From CAVZGO01 sp963774935 (GTDB taxonomy: Bacteria; Chloroflexota; Anaerolineae; Anaerolineales; UBA4823): a DNA stretch of 64,000 nt. Position numbers and translations under genes: made by a program. Under the pieces are notes generated by a model. It was not told the origin of the DNA and searched no databases. It was given only the letters and a program-made list of their open reading frames with translations. Location: positions 1-64,000 of the forward strand of contig CAVZGO010000001.1 of the NCBI GenBank assembly GCA_963774935.1. Direction: 5' to 3'. Each line of letters begins with the position of its first letter. The stretch's first letter is position 1. Of the stretch, positions 28,482-39,080 are shown in pieces.

Positions 28482-28961
28482 ATGCAACGAGTTGAACATT
28501 GGTCGCAGACATACACACAGGCACCCTGGCGCAGGCAAATGCAAATGCTGATCTTGCCGCTACTGGTCGTAGCTTTTTTCGCGATGATCCTGGTAATTTA
28601 CGTGAGCGTCTCTGTGCAGTCAGGAGAGGTAGGGCGAGAGATTCAATCGCTGCAATTCCAAATTGCAGAAGATGAGCAAATCATTTCAGACCTGCGGGCA
28701 AAGGCTGGCTTGAATTATTCCGCAATTCAGATGGAAGCAAAAGCCAGATCGTATGGATTTCAAGATTTGAACATGGAAGAAGCAATGTTTCTGGTGGCAC
28801 CTGGATTCTCGGGACGACAACCGGCTCAGCTTGCGCCTGCCGCACAAACTGAGGTGGTGCCAGCCCCAGATTTGCCAGCCGAATATACAGAATCGCTATT
28901 TGTCTGGCTTCAAAAACAAATCAATGGTTGGTTTCTCCCCCTGTTTGAGGTGCAGCCATGA
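28482..28961 (+). CDS. ftsL: FtsL-like septum protein
   Basis: 159 residues, counted from the ATG at 28482 with GGAGG eight bases upstream. A short cytoplasmic basic start, one transmembrane helix (about 22-45), then a coiled-coil segment and a Pro/Ala-rich C-terminus. The position between rsmH and ftsI and the topology match FtsL, which holds FtsQ, DivIC and FtsW-FtsI together. Sequence conservation in the family is low, so the call rests mainly on context. Confidence 0.7.
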   Translation: MQRVEHWSQTYTQAPWRRQMQMLILPLLVVAFFAMILVIYVSVSVQSGEVGREIQSLQFQIAEDEQIISDLRAKAGLNYSAIQMEAKARSYGFQDLNMEEAMFLVAPGFSGRQPAQLAPAAQTEVVPAPDLPAEYTESLFVWLQKQINGWFLPLFEVQP

Positions 28962-30712
28962 TACCCGAAAGACAGTGGCGATATCTACTCGTATTGACAT
29001 TCCTATCGGTCATGCCGATTATCATTATTTTCCAACTGATCCGTATCCAGACCAACCCTGAGCAAATTGAACAACTGCGTGATCAGAAGGAGCTGTTCAT
29101 TGGTTACTATGAAAACCAGGTTCCACCGCGTGGATTGATCTATGATCGCTGGGGGAATCTGCTCGCCGGCGATGAAATTGTCTACGAAGTTGGCCTGGAG
29201 TTGAGCGAGGTTGAAGACCCCCGAACCATTGCACTGGCTACGAGTCTGGTGCTTGAAGAAGATGCCGCTCGCATGCTGGGTTTAGCCAGCACCCCGTATT
29301 CCAAAGATGCGGTTTACATGGTTCTCTCACCTGCAGCAACCCCTGAGCAAGTCAGGAAGCTCCAGGACATGAAAAAACAAATCGATGAACAGAATCCTGG
29401 CTCAGGCACTCCGAGTCTGGCTGGTCTGCGATTCATTCCCATATTAGCACGGGTGTACCCGGAAAAATCTGTCGGTTCGAATATCATCGGCTTTGTAAAC
29501 CGTGATGGCAGCGGTCTATACGGTGTCGAGCAAAAATACGACAGCCGCCTGGCTGGGAAAACCAAGCGCGTCTGGCACTGGCAAGACCCAACAATGGTCG
29601 AGCGCTTACCGGATGTTCCCGATGGCACCAGCCTGATATTAACGATCGACCGAGAGATTCAGGCAAGCATGGAAGATTTGATCGATCTTGAAGTCTCTCG
29701 CAACCGGGCTGAGTCAGGGACAATTGTCGTCATGAACCCGAAGAATGGCGAAGTGCTGGCGATGGCGACCACCCCTCGAATGGATCTGAATGAGTATTGG
29801 AACGTCAAGGATATCTTCCCAGGCGATACGCCGTACAATCGTGCTGTAAGCCAGGCATATGAGCCAGGCTCGGTTTTCAAGGTGCTGACCATGGCTGCAG
29901 GGTTGGATAGTGGGGCGGTCCAACCCGATACCCAATTTCTGGATAAGGGATACCTGGAGATTGGCGGCACGATCATCAAAAACTGGAATGAAGGCGCCTG
30001 GGGTCCTCAGGACATGACCGGCTGTATGCAACACTCGCTGAATGTTTGTCTGGCCTGGGTAGCTCTGCAAATGGGTCCAAATAATTTTTATAATTATATG
30101 AACCATTTTGGCATCGGGCATCTCAGCGGTATTGATTTAGCCTATGAAAATCCAGGGCGATTAAAAATGCCTGGAGACAGCGATTGGTACGAAGCCGATT
30201 TAGGGACGAATGCGTTTGGGCAAGGTGTGTCAGCCACTCCCCTTCAAATGGCTTCAGCGGTAACGGCTTTGGCCAATGATGGAAAGATTATTACGCCACA
30301 CGTAGTGTATGCCACGATCACAAAAGATCACCAGACCGTTGCTGAAACACCTGTAATCAGTGCACCGATCCGACCGGAAACAGCCCGCACTATCACCGAG
30401 ATGCTGGCAACTTCTTTAGAAATCGAGGCTTCAGATGCACTGGTGACTGGATATCGGGTTGCCGGAAAAACAGGAACCGCAGAAATTGCCACTCCCCTCG
30501 GGTATACTTCAGATCTAACCAATACATCATTCGTGGGGTGGGGACCTGTGGATGACCCGCAGTTTCTCATTTATGTCTGGCTTGAAAAACCTCAATCCTC
30601 AATCTGGGGCTCTGAAGTGGCTTCACCAATTTTCCGACAGGCGGTTGAGCGGCTGGTAGTGTTATTAGATTTGCCGCCTGATGATATTCGTACTCAACTC
30701 ACAGGTCAATAA
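28958..30712 (+). CDS. ftsI: Class B penicillin-binding protein, septal transpeptidase
   Basis: 584 residues. One N-terminal transmembrane helix, dimerisation domain with PPRGLIYDR and GVEQKYD, then the transpeptidase domain with SVFK (active Ser) after YEPG, SLN, and AGKTGTAE. It cross-links septal peptidoglycan with FtsW. ATG overlaps the ftsL stop (ATGA). No C-terminal PASTA domains, unlike many Gram-positive homologues. Confidence 0.92.
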   Translation: MIPERQWRYLLVLTFLSVMPIIIIFQLIRIQTNPEQIEQLRDQKELFIGYYENQVPPRGLIYDRWGNLLAGDEIVYEVGLELSEVEDPRTIALATSLVLEEDAARMLGLASTPYSKDAVYMVLSPAATPEQVRKLQDMKKQIDEQNPGSGTPSLAGLRFIPILARVYPEKSVGSNIIGFVNRDGSGLYGVEQKYDSRLAGKTKRVWHWQDPTMVERLPDVPDGTSLILTIDREIQASMEDLIDLEVSRNRAESGTIVVMNPKNGEVLAMATTPRMDLNEYWNVKDIFPGDTPYNRAVSQAYEPGSVFKVLTMAAGLDSGAVQPDTQFLDKGYLEIGGTIIKNWNEGAWGPQDMTGCMQHSLNVCLAWVALQMGPNNFYNYMNHFGIGHLSGIDLAYENPGRLKMPGDSDWYEADLGTNAFGQGVSATPLQMASAVTALANDGKIITPHVVYATITKDHQTVAETPVISAPIRPETARTITEMLATSLEIEASDALVTGYRVAGKTGTAEIATPLGYTSDLTNTSFVGWGPVDDPQFLIYVWLEKPQSSIWGSEVASPIFRQAVERLVVLLDLPPDDIRTQLTGQ

Positions 30713-30763
30713 TTTCCGAGCTCAAATAGATCGTATCTCGCCGGGACTTTCAACTAATTACCC

Positions 30764-32257
30764 ATGCTAACTTTTCCCAGGCTGATTGAAGCGCTGAGGG
30801 GTATTCAGTCCAATTTATCTGTTAGTGACCGAACGGAAGGTGATGTTCCTGGCCACCTTAAGGTGGACCCTTCATTCCTGACTGTGACCGGTGGTGTAAA
30901 TGACTCGCGCCAGGCTGTTGCAGGCTCATTATTTATACCTCTGCCTGGTGAGAATGCGGATGGTCATGAATTCGTCGCGGATGCATTTCAAAGGGGTGCT
31001 CGCTTTGCCCTGATCCAGCGCGATTTACCAGGCTGGCAATCCATCGATTTACGTGGCACTTCGACTGCGGAGACCCTGGATCAATCCTTAAGGATACTAG
31101 ACTTCACACAACCGGTATGTCTGCGCGTGGATGATTGCCTGGCAGGACTTCAAACGATTGCGAAATACTGGCGGGGGCAAAATCCCAGATTACGGGTAAT
31201 TGGTATCACCGGCAGTGTTGGAAAGTCGACCACCAAGGAGCTGACAGCTCAGGTGCTTGGCAAACGTTTCATGACTCTGAAAAATCCAGGCAACCTTAAC
31301 AACGAGATCGGTTTGCCGCTCACCCTGCTGAGCCTGACCGAAGAGCATGAATGCGCAGTCCTGGAAATGGGATTCTACGTGCCAGGCGAAATTGCATTGT
31401 TATGTCAAATTTCCAATCCGCAAGTAGGCGTGATTACGAATATTGGCACCGTTCATGCTGAAAGGGCAGGATCTCAAGAGGCGATTGTCCGTGGGAAAGC
31501 CGAGCTGGTCGAAGCCCTGCCTCCTTCGCCTGATGGTGTCGCCATTTTAAATTATGATGATCCTCTGGTGCATGGGATGGCTGGGCGCACACGCGCACGG
31601 TTATTCTTCTATGGTATGAATCCAGAAGCGGACTTGTGGGCAGACGAAGTCGAAGGTCTGGGGTTGGATGGAATCCGTTTTCGACTGCATTATCGTGGCG
31701 AAGAAATGCACTTAAAGGTCCCTTTGATCGGACGGCACTCTGTAAACACGGTATTGCGCGCCACCGCAGTGGGACTGGCAGAAGGATTATCCTGGCAAGA
31801 AATTATCGATGGCTTGCGTGAGGATCAATCTCAATTACGATTATTAACCGCCTGGAGTGCATCAGGGGCTCTAATCCTTGATGACACCTATAACGCTTCC
31901 CCCGAATCAACCCTCGCAGCATTGAATTTGCTGGACGAAATGGACGGTCACAAGGTGGCTGTGCTGGGAGACATGCTGGAGCTTGGCCCGTACGAGGAGC
32001 AGGGTCATGAAATGGTGGGCGTTCGAGCGGCTGAGGTAGTTGATGAGCTTGTAACCGTTGGTAAATTAGGTCGCCAAATTGCCCAGGCAGCCTGGCGGGC
32101 TGGTCTTTCCAGGCGCTATATTACCAGTGTTGACGATTGTGAACAGGCAATCACCGATTTATCGGAGCGGTTGAAGTCGGGCGATGTCGTGCTAATTAAA
32201 GGCTCACATGGTGTCCGAATGGACCGGATTGTGGCAGCTCTGGAGAATCCATCATGA
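30764..32257 (+). CDS. murF: UDP-MurNAc-tripeptide--D-alanyl-D-alanine ligase
   Basis: 497 residues. P-loop GITGSVGKSTTKE, the MurF-typical NNEIGLPLTLL, LILDDTYNASPES and GSHGVRMD. It adds D-Ala-D-Ala to the cytoplasmic precursor. It follows ftsI directly where most bacteria have murE, which is missing. Overlaps mraY by four bases. Confidence 0.95.
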   Translation: MLTFPRLIEALRGIQSNLSVSDRTEGDVPGHLKVDPSFLTVTGGVNDSRQAVAGSLFIPLPGENADGHEFVADAFQRGARFALIQRDLPGWQSIDLRGTSTAETLDQSLRILDFTQPVCLRVDDCLAGLQTIAKYWRGQNPRLRVIGITGSVGKSTTKELTAQVLGKRFMTLKNPGNLNNEIGLPLTLLSLTEEHECAVLEMGFYVPGEIALLCQISNPQVGVITNIGTVHAERAGSQEAIVRGKAELVEALPPSPDGVAILNYDDPLVHGMAGRTRARLFFYGMNPEADLWADEVEGLGLDGIRFRLHYRGEEMHLKVPLIGRHSVNTVLRATAVGLAEGLSWQEIIDGLREDQSQLRLLTAWSASGALILDDTYNASPESTLAALNLLDEMDGHKVAVLGDMLELGPYEEQGHEMVGVRAAEVVDELVTVGKLGRQIAQAAWRAGLSRRYITSVDDCEQAITDLSERLKSGDVVLIKGSHGVRMDRIVAALENPS

Positions 32258-33246
32258 CCCAGAGTGCTATGGCGCTTTCTCTAGCGGGCATAAGCTTCTT
32301 GCTTACCGTCATCTGGGGTCCGCCATTAATTCGCATCTTACGCCACTTTAAAGTCGGCAAACAGATACGCGCGGAAGGCCCAGAACGACATTTTACAAAA
32401 ATGGGCACACCCACAATGGGCGGCGTGATGATCGTGATCCCGGTTGTGTTTGTAACGCTGCTGCTGAATGCCGCCTCACTGATTGGAGTGCGCTTCCTTG
32501 GACGGTCGATCATCCTGCCGATGGGTGTGATGGTCCTATTCGCTGTACTGGGAGCAGTCGATGATTGGGAAGGTTTACGAGGCAAACGGCGCGGCAAAGG
32601 GATGCGGGCGCGCACCAAATTCATCTTACAGTGGGTACTTGCGTTTATCGCCGCTTTCGGCCTCTATTACTTCCTGGATGTGCCACAAATGTTCCTGCCA
32701 GGCGTAAAAATAGAGATTGAGCTGGGAATCTGGTTTATTCCCATTGCCGCTTTTATTATCGTGCTGATGTCCAATGCGGTTAATCTGACGGATGGCCTGG
32801 ATGGTCTGGCTGGATTGATTTCTGCTACAGCCTTCGCAGCCTATGGTGGGATCGCTCTTCTACAAGGTCAAATATACCTGGCGCGATTTTGTTTTGCACT
32901 GGTTGGTGCAATATTCGGATTTCTTTGGTTCAATGTGCACCCGGCTTTATTGTTCATGGGGGACACCGGCGCACTTTCTCTTGGCGCCACCCTGGGAGTA
33001 ATCGCATTAATGACCGGGCATTGGACCCTCCTGCCATTGATTGCTGTGATGCCGCTCAGCATCACCATGAGTGTGGTATTACAGGTGGGCTATTTCAAAT
33101 TAACCGGCGGTCGCCGGCTATTCAAAATGACTCCGTTGCAGCACCACTTTGAGCTATCCGGATGGAGCGAGACACAGGTGGTGCAGCAATTCTGGCTGAT
33201 TAGCTTACTGTTTGCTTTGATTGGTGTGGCACTGGTATTTGCATGA
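32254..33246 (+). CDS. mraY: Phospho-MurNAc-pentapeptide transferase
   Basis: 330 residues, ten transmembrane spans. Active-site Asp residues in AVDDWE, NLTDGLDGLA and MGDTGALSLGA, and the PLQHHFE loop, all as in MraY. Transfers phospho-MurNAc-pentapeptide to undecaprenyl phosphate to make lipid I. Its stop overlaps the murD ATG. Confidence 0.96.
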   Translation: MTQSAMALSLAGISFLLTVIWGPPLIRILRHFKVGKQIRAEGPERHFTKMGTPTMGGVMIVIPVVFVTLLLNAASLIGVRFLGRSIILPMGVMVLFAVLGAVDDWEGLRGKRRGKGMRARTKFILQWVLAFIAAFGLYYFLDVPQMFLPGVKIEIELGIWFIPIAAFIIVLMSNAVNLTDGLDGLAGLISATAFAAYGGIALLQGQIYLARFCFALVGAIFGFLWFNVHPALLFMGDTGALSLGATLGVIALMTGHWTLLPLIAVMPLSITMSVVLQVGYFKLTGGRRLFKMTPLQHHFELSGWSETQVVQQFWLISLLFALIGVALVFA

Positions 33247-34749
33247 TTCAGGTGTTAAGTGGACAGAGTATTCCATTGGCTAGTTTGAGTAAAGCGAGGA
33301 CACAGTGGGATCAGCGTCGTGTAGCGATCCTGGGAGCCGCTCGCCAGGGTTTAGCGCTTGCGCACTACCTGCTTGAAAAAGGCGCCCGAGTTATTCTCAA
33401 TGACGCCCGTCCAGAAGATCAATTAGGGGTAGCGCTAGAATCATTCTCAGATCTTGGGTCTCAACAGAAGGATAACCTGAGAATGGCAGTTCGGCAGCCA
33501 TCCTTTAAGCATTTTGGACGGTATTGACCTGCTCTGTATTTCCGGTGGTGTGCCTTTAGAGCTGCCGGTAATCGTCGAAGCCCGCCGGTGCGGGATACCT
33601 TTGTCGAATGATTCGCAGATTTTTTTAGAATCTGCACCGTGCGCGGTGCTTGGCATTACCGGATCTGCAGGAAAAACCACTACAACCACCCTGGTCGGGC
33701 GAATTGCCAGTGAAGCTTCTTCAATGAAAACTGGTAGAAAACGAGCTCCGCGAGTGTGGGTTGGCGGCAACATCGGTGTACCTTTAATTTCAGCCCTGAA
33801 CGAAATGGAACCGGACGATCTTGCAGTCATGGAGCTCTCCAGCTTTCAGCTTGAGGTCATGACTTCTGCCCCACAGGTAGCAGCAATCCTGAATATCACT
33901 CCCAACCACCTGGATCGCCATGGCACCATCGATGCATACACAGAGGCGAAGGCTCATATCCTGGATTATCAAAATCCAGACAATGTGGCTGTACTGGGGC
34001 GAGATGATCCTGGCTCGTGGGGATTGAGAAGTCGAGTACGTGGTCGATTGGTTTCTTTTGGCATCCATGAGCCAGGAATGGATGCTTGCGGGACGTTCGT
34101 CGACAATAATCAATTGTATTTGCGCGGTGAGACCGGTTTGGTACTCCCTTTGATGTCTCGCAAAGATATCCTGCTGCGGGGCGAGCACAACTTGCTGAAC
34201 GTACTCGCTGCTTGTGCGATTTCTTATGCAGCAAATTTACCAGTAGAAGCGATGAAATCGGGTGTTGCTGGATTTAAGGGTGTTGCTCACAGGCTTGAAT
34301 TCGTCCGGAGTTGGGGTGGAGCGGATTGGTATAACGATTCAATTGCGACCGCACCTGAGCGTGCCATTGCGGATATCCGCTCCTTTGATGAGCCACTGGT
34401 GCTGTTAGCTGGCGGGCGAGATAAAGACCTCCCCTGGGAAGACTTTGCGCATCTGGTGATGCAGCGAGTGGATCACTTGATCCTTTTCGGGGAAGCCGCT
34501 GAAAAAATCCAACAAACTTTGGACCTGGTTGGCGCAAATCTTGCAAAAGATAGCAGTGTACGCTATGTGGGTAGCAAGCTAACCATTCATCGCTGTGATC
34601 GGTTACAGCAGGCAGTCCAAATCGCTGCCGGATTGGTCGAGCCGGGCGATGTCGTACTGCTCTCACCTGGTGGGACCAGTTTTGACGAATTTCATGATTT
34701 TGAGGAGCGTGGTAGATGTTTCACTCAGTGGGTCAACGAGCTGGTGTAA
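33243..34749 (+). CDS. murD: UDP-MurNAc-L-alanine--D-glutamate ligase, one frameshift
   Basis: About 501 residues after correction. N-terminal Rossmann domain (VAILGAARQGLALA), then SGGVPLELP, P-loop GITGSAGKTTTTT, ELSSFQLE, NITPNHLDRH and the C-terminal LLAGGRDKDLPW, LSPGGTSFDEF. The frame shifts +1 at 33492; dropping that C joins LRMAV to GSHPLSILDGID, the normal family sequence. A free-living walled bacterium would need this gene, so the break is best read as a sequence error. Confidence 0.93.
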
Positions 34750-36008
34750 AAAAACAGACAACCTCTAATCCATCCACTGCGGGAGAGCAGCCGGCGTGGG
34801 CATCTGTTATCACGCGTCCATCTCAATTAAAAGTGGATGTTGTCCTGGTATTGGCAGTCGTATTGTTGCTGGTGATCGGCCTTCTGATGGTTTATTCTGC
34901 CAGCACAGATCCTTCGTGGTGGGTCTATAAAGGAGATTCATTCCACGTAATCCGCCGCCAGGTATTATTCGCTGCGGCTGGGATCGTTGCAGCGGTGGCA
35001 ATGGCATTATTCGACTATCACTACTGGAAGCGGTTGGCAGTATTCGCGATGGGGGGCGCCATCGTATTGTTAGTTCTGGTGCTCTTCATCGGTGAGGAAC
35101 GACAGGGAGCGGTACGCACGCTATTTGGGAGCTCTGGCCAACCATCCGAATTAGCAAAGCTGGTGCTCGTCATATATCTGGCGGTTTGGTTGGTATCTAA
35201 GAGAGATCAGCTACACAAGCTGAGTTTTGGACTTTTACCATTAATCGCTATCTTGGGTCTAGTCGGTGGCTTTATTTACCTGCAGCCGGATTATAGTGCA
35301 GCGTTGACAGTCATCTTGATCGGTGGCTTGATGTTCTTTTTAGCAGGTGGGGAATTGAAGCAAATTGCCATCCTCCTCACAGGCTCGATCCTGGCAGGTT
35401 TATTGGTGGTGCAGGCAACCAAAACAGGTAACGCGCGTGTGGCATCCTATCTTGCCGGTCTTCAGAATCCGTTGAACGCCTCCTTACATGTTCGCCGCGC
35501 CCTTGAATCGTTCGCCAACGGGGGTTGGTTTGGCCTGGGGATCGGCAATGGTGTGACCAAAGTGACCGGGCTGCCAGTGCCTCACACCGATAGCATCTTT
35601 GCAGTAATCGGCGAAGAGCTCGGAGTGTTCGGCGCTGTGCTAGTTTTAGCACTTTTCACGATCATCTTATGGCGTGGAATAGCAATCGCCAGGCGTGCGC
35701 CAGATGAATTTGGCGCACTGCTGGCAGCAGGGTTGACTTTTTGGCTGGCTTTCGAGGCATATATCAACATGGCGGTGATGCTCAACCTGGTTCCTTTCGC
35801 AGGTAACGCACTGCCATTTATCAGCGCGGGCGGATCGAACATGGTGATCTCAATGACGGCAATTGGGATCCTCTTAAATATTTCCCGGCGTTCTATTGCA
35901 ACGCAGGAGGAAAATGAGAGACTCTTCAGTGCGGTTGCTGATATGCGCTGGTGGAACCGGCGGCGGCGTGTATCCCGCTCTCACCGTGCTTCAAGCTCTG
36001 ATAAGTAA
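34716..36008 (+). CDS. ftsW: Septal peptidoglycan polymerase FtsW
   Basis: 430 residues, ten transmembrane segments of the SEDS family: VIGLLMVYSAS, QPSELAKL, QPDYSAAL, the PVPHTDSIFAVIGEELG motif and the FISAGGSN motif. It polymerises glycan strands from lipid II together with FtsI. It overlaps murD by 34 bases and murG by 95 bases; the overlapped C-terminus (from about residue 399) is Arg/Ser-rich and cytoplasmic. Confidence 0.94.
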   Translation: MFHSVGQRAGVKKQTTSNPSTAGEQPAWASVITRPSQLKVDVVLVLAVVLLLVIGLLMVYSASTDPSWWVYKGDSFHVIRRQVLFAAAGIVAAVAMALFDYHYWKRLAVFAMGGAIVLLVLVLFIGEERQGAVRTLFGSSGQPSELAKLVLVIYLAVWLVSKRDQLHKLSFGLLPLIAILGLVGGFIYLQPDYSAALTVILIGGLMFFLAGGELKQIAILLTGSILAGLLVVQATKTGNARVASYLAGLQNPLNASLHVRRALESFANGGWFGLGIGNGVTKVTGLPVPHTDSIFAVIGEELGVFGAVLVLALFTIILWRGIAIARRAPDEFGALLAAGLTFWLAFEAYINMAVMLNLVPFAGNALPFISAGGSNMVISMTAIGILLNISRRSIATQEENERLFSAVADMRWWNRRRRVSRSHRASSSDK

Positions 36009-37098
36009 TATCGAAGCCATATCTGGACAGAAAGTTGATCTTGATCATTTATCTGATCAGGATGGTCTATTTGTTTTGTGGATTGGCGGGATTGGCGGCA
36101 TGGAAGCCGACCTGGTAAAGCGAAATCACATTCCTTTCCAGGCAATCCCTGCGGCGGGTGTTCATGGCGTGGGCTGGCGGGCAATGCCCGGAAATATCCT
36201 TCGTCTGGGCAAAGGTTATTTTGCTTCAAGAAAAATCATCAAGAAATATAAACCAGATGTCTTACTGTTCACCGGGGGTTATGTCGCTGTTCCGATGGCT
36301 CTGGCTGGGCGGTATGGTTTTAGAAAAAGAATACCTTCTGTCTTATATGTTCCCGATATCGAACCCGGATTGGCATTGAAGACCCTGGCACGATTTGCAG
36401 ACGGTATAGCGGTTACTACTCCCGAGAGCCTGGAGCACTTTCCTGCACAAAAACGGCTGCTGGTGAGCGGATATCCAGTTCGTCCGGAGCTGGCGGGCTG
36501 GAACCGTCAAAAGGCTCAAGCTGCATTCGATCTGGATCCAAACCTGCCTGCATTGCTCGTCATGGGGGGCAGCAGCGGCGCACAATCGATCAACGATGCT
36601 TTGCTGGCAGCCTTGCCGGAATTGCTGCCCGAGATGCAGATCATTCATCTGACCGGTCAACGCAACTGGCAAGAAGTAGAAATGCGCTCGAAATCCTTAC
36701 CCGAATCAATCGGCAAATATTACCATCCATACCCTTACCTGCATGAAGAGATGGGAGCAGCCTTGAGTGCTGCAGACCTGGTGGTGTCTCGCGCGGGCGC
36801 TTCAGCCCTTGGAGAATATCCCCAGTTTGGTTTACCGGCCATCCTGGTGCCATATCCTCATGCCTGGCAATATCAATACACCAACGCAAATTATCTGGCT
36901 CAGCGGAACGCAGCCGTAATCTTGACTGACGACCGCCTGAAATCGGATTTAGTTGAAATTGTTCGAAATTTACTCTGCAATCCAGAAAAGTTAGCCAGCA
37001 TGCGGACCGCAATGCGTTCGCTTGCCCGCCCAGAGGCGGCTGAAGCAATATCCGGCCTCCTGCTCAGCCTGGCTTCTCGTGATCGGAGCGACAAATGA
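35914..37098 (+). CDS. murG: UDP-GlcNAc--lipid I N-acetylglucosaminyltransferase
   Basis: 394 residues from the ATG at 35914. Glycine-rich loop CAGGTGGGVYPAL, membrane-contact region LFTGGYVAVP, VMGGSSGAQ, and the C-terminal VSRAGAS and PYPHAWQYQYTNA are MurG hallmarks. It makes lipid II on the inner face of the membrane. A start downstream of 35914 would damage the glycine-rich loop (codons 8-18), so the overlap with ftsW is real at this level. Confidence 0.94.
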   Translation: MRDSSVRLLICAGGTGGGVYPALTVLQALISNIEAISGQKVDLDHLSDQDGLFVLWIGGIGGMEADLVKRNHIPFQAIPAAGVHGVGWRAMPGNILRLGKGYFASRKIIKKYKPDVLLFTGGYVAVPMALAGRYGFRKRIPSVLYVPDIEPGLALKTLARFADGIAVTTPESLEHFPAQKRLLVSGYPVRPELAGWNRQKAQAAFDLDPNLPALLVMGGSSGAQSINDALLAALPELLPEMQIIHLTGQRNWQEVEMRSKSLPESIGKYYHPYPYLHEEMGAALSAADLVVSRAGASALGEYPQFGLPAILVPYPHAWQYQYTNANYLAQRNAAVILTDDRLKSDLVEIVRNLLCNPEKLASMRTAMRSLARPEAAEAISGLLLSLASRDRSDK

Positions 37099-37631
37099 TG
37101 ACTTTACAAGTTGCTTTCTGGATCTTTGTGATTCTATTTGCTTTCATCGGTTCCATGCGTGGTTGGGCGAAAGAACTATTGGTAACTTTTAGTGTGCTGG
37201 TGGCTTTATTCGTTCTTAATCTGATGACCTATTTTCCGCCCATCCGCAACCTCTTTGCTCAACCAAATGCTGAAACAGAGTTCTGGATCCGAACGATTAC
37301 TTTGATTGTGATGGTGTTTTTTGGATACCAGACCCCGAAGGTTGCAAAATTTATCGGTACCAAGTTTGGACGCGAGCGGCTGTCGGATAGTTTATTAGGA
37401 TTTTTTATTGGTGCTATCAATGGCTACTTGATCGTTGGTTGCATCTGGTGGTTCATGATTGATTCTAGTTATCCATTTCCTGGTATCACTGCCCCGAATC
37501 CAGTACCCTGGATCGTAGGTATTCTCCCACCCGTTTGGCTAACCGGGATTGTCCTATACTTTGCGATCTTAATCGCCTTCCTGTTCCTCTTGATTGTGTT
37601 AATCTACATGGATGATGGTATGGTGCTGTGA
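37095..37631 (+). CDS. CvpA-like membrane protein
   Basis: 178 residues, four or five transmembrane segments with FIGSMRGWAKELL near the start, resembling the CvpA family (conserved G-x-x-RG pattern). Biochemical role unknown; CvpA in proteobacteria affects bile and envelope stress. Coupled to murG (ATGA) and murC (GTGA), so it is made with the wall enzymes and may work at the septum. Confidence 0.6.
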   Translation: MMTLQVAFWIFVILFAFIGSMRGWAKELLVTFSVLVALFVLNLMTYFPPIRNLFAQPNAETEFWIRTITLIVMVFFGYQTPKVAKFIGTKFGRERLSDSLLGFFIGAINGYLIVGCIWWFMIDSSYPFPGITAPNPVPWIVGILPPVWLTGIVLYFAILIAFLFLLIVLIYMDDGMVL

Positions 37632-39080
37632 AACACATCCACCTGATTGGTATATGCGGTAGCGGTCTATCAGCGATTGCAATGATTTTATTAGAGCGAG
37701 GATTCACAGTTACTGGTTCCGACCGACAGTTATCACCTCTCGGCGAACGCGTTCAAGCAACCGGAGGGGTGGTTTATGTCGGTCACAGAGCTGAGCAGAT
37801 TACCGGGGCAGACCTGGTTGTCCGTTCTTCTGCTATCGCTGATGAGAATCCCGAAGTAATGGCAGCACGGGCTGCGGGTATCCCGGTGCTGAAACGCGAA
37901 GCATTCCTTGAGCAGCTAACTGAGGGCCAGCAGACCATTGCTATCGCTGGAACACACGGAAAAACTACTACCACCAATATGATCGCCTGGGTATTGTCAG
38001 AGTGTAGCATGGACCCATCCTACATCATCGGTGGTGTGTCTTCCAATCTCGGTAACAACGCACACGCTGGTAAGGGCGATTATTTCGTGATCGAAGCAGA
38101 CGAATATGACCGGATGTTCCTGGGATTGCGACCACGAATCGCTGTGGTTACCAATATCGAGCATGACCATCCGGATTGTTACCCTACTCCTCAGGATTTT
38201 TCGAATGCTTTCCATGATTTTGCAGCTCGGATTGTACCTGGTGGTGATTTACTGGTATGCGGGGATGATCCAGGAGCAGCGCAATTGGGAAAAGATGTTT
38301 CGGGAAAAGTCCATGTTCGCACCTATGGCATTTATCAGGATGCAGTTGATCTTAGAGCCGAATACATGCACCCGAACGACCTGGGAGGTTACAGTTTTCC
38401 AATCACCTTTGGGCGTGGTCGTGGCTTTGAACCAGTCGATTTAACAGTTCGCCAGAAGATGAATATTAATTTACAGGTTCCTGGTAAACACAACGTCCAG
38501 AACGCTCTGGCAGCGCTAGCAGTAGCGGTATTGCTAAAGCTGCCATTGGATAAGGTTGCTGCAGCTCTTGAAAGTTTTTCCGGTACTGGGCGAAGGTTTG
38601 AGCTGCGCGGAGAAGCAGGTGGCGTGACAATCATTGACGATTATGCACACCACCCAACAGAGATTCGTGCCACCCTGGCTGCTGCCAGGGCACGCTACCC
38701 AGGTCAACGGATTATTGCTCTCTGGCAGCCACACACCTTCTCGCGAACGAGAACCTTGCTGGCAGAGTTTGCCAGTGCATTCGGCAGCCCAGGGGATGTG
38801 GCTGTGGATAAGGTGCTTGTTACTGAAGTCTTCGCTGCCCGTGAGCCAGCCCCCATGGATGGTTTTTCTGCAAAACAAGTTGTGGACACTATGAGCCACC
38901 CCGATGCATCCTTTGTCCCGGATCTTGCTGAAGCCCGCGAAAGCCTGTCGAAAATGCTTCGTCGCGGGGACGTTTTGCTGGTACTTTCGGCTGGGGATGC
39001 AGACCAGCTTAAGTCAGCAGGTGCTCGATGACTTGAAGGTGCGCGACCAGGAACTAACTGGCCGTGGGAAGACTAGCTGA
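37628..39080 (+). CDS. murC: UDP-N-acetylmuramate--L-alanine ligase, one frameshift near the 3' end
   Basis: About 483 residues after correction. HIHLIGICGSGLSAIA, P-loop GTHGKTTTT, EADEYDRMFL, NIEHDHPD, DDYAHHPTEI and HTFSRTRTLL are MurC hallmarks. GTG at 37628 overlaps the previous stop. In the raw frame the protein ends at 39031 with KSAGAR. Skipping one A at 39011-39012 gives SQQVLDDL and continues to TGA at 39078-39080, which overlaps the murB ATG. That tight coupling supports the longer, corrected form. Confidence 0.92.
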
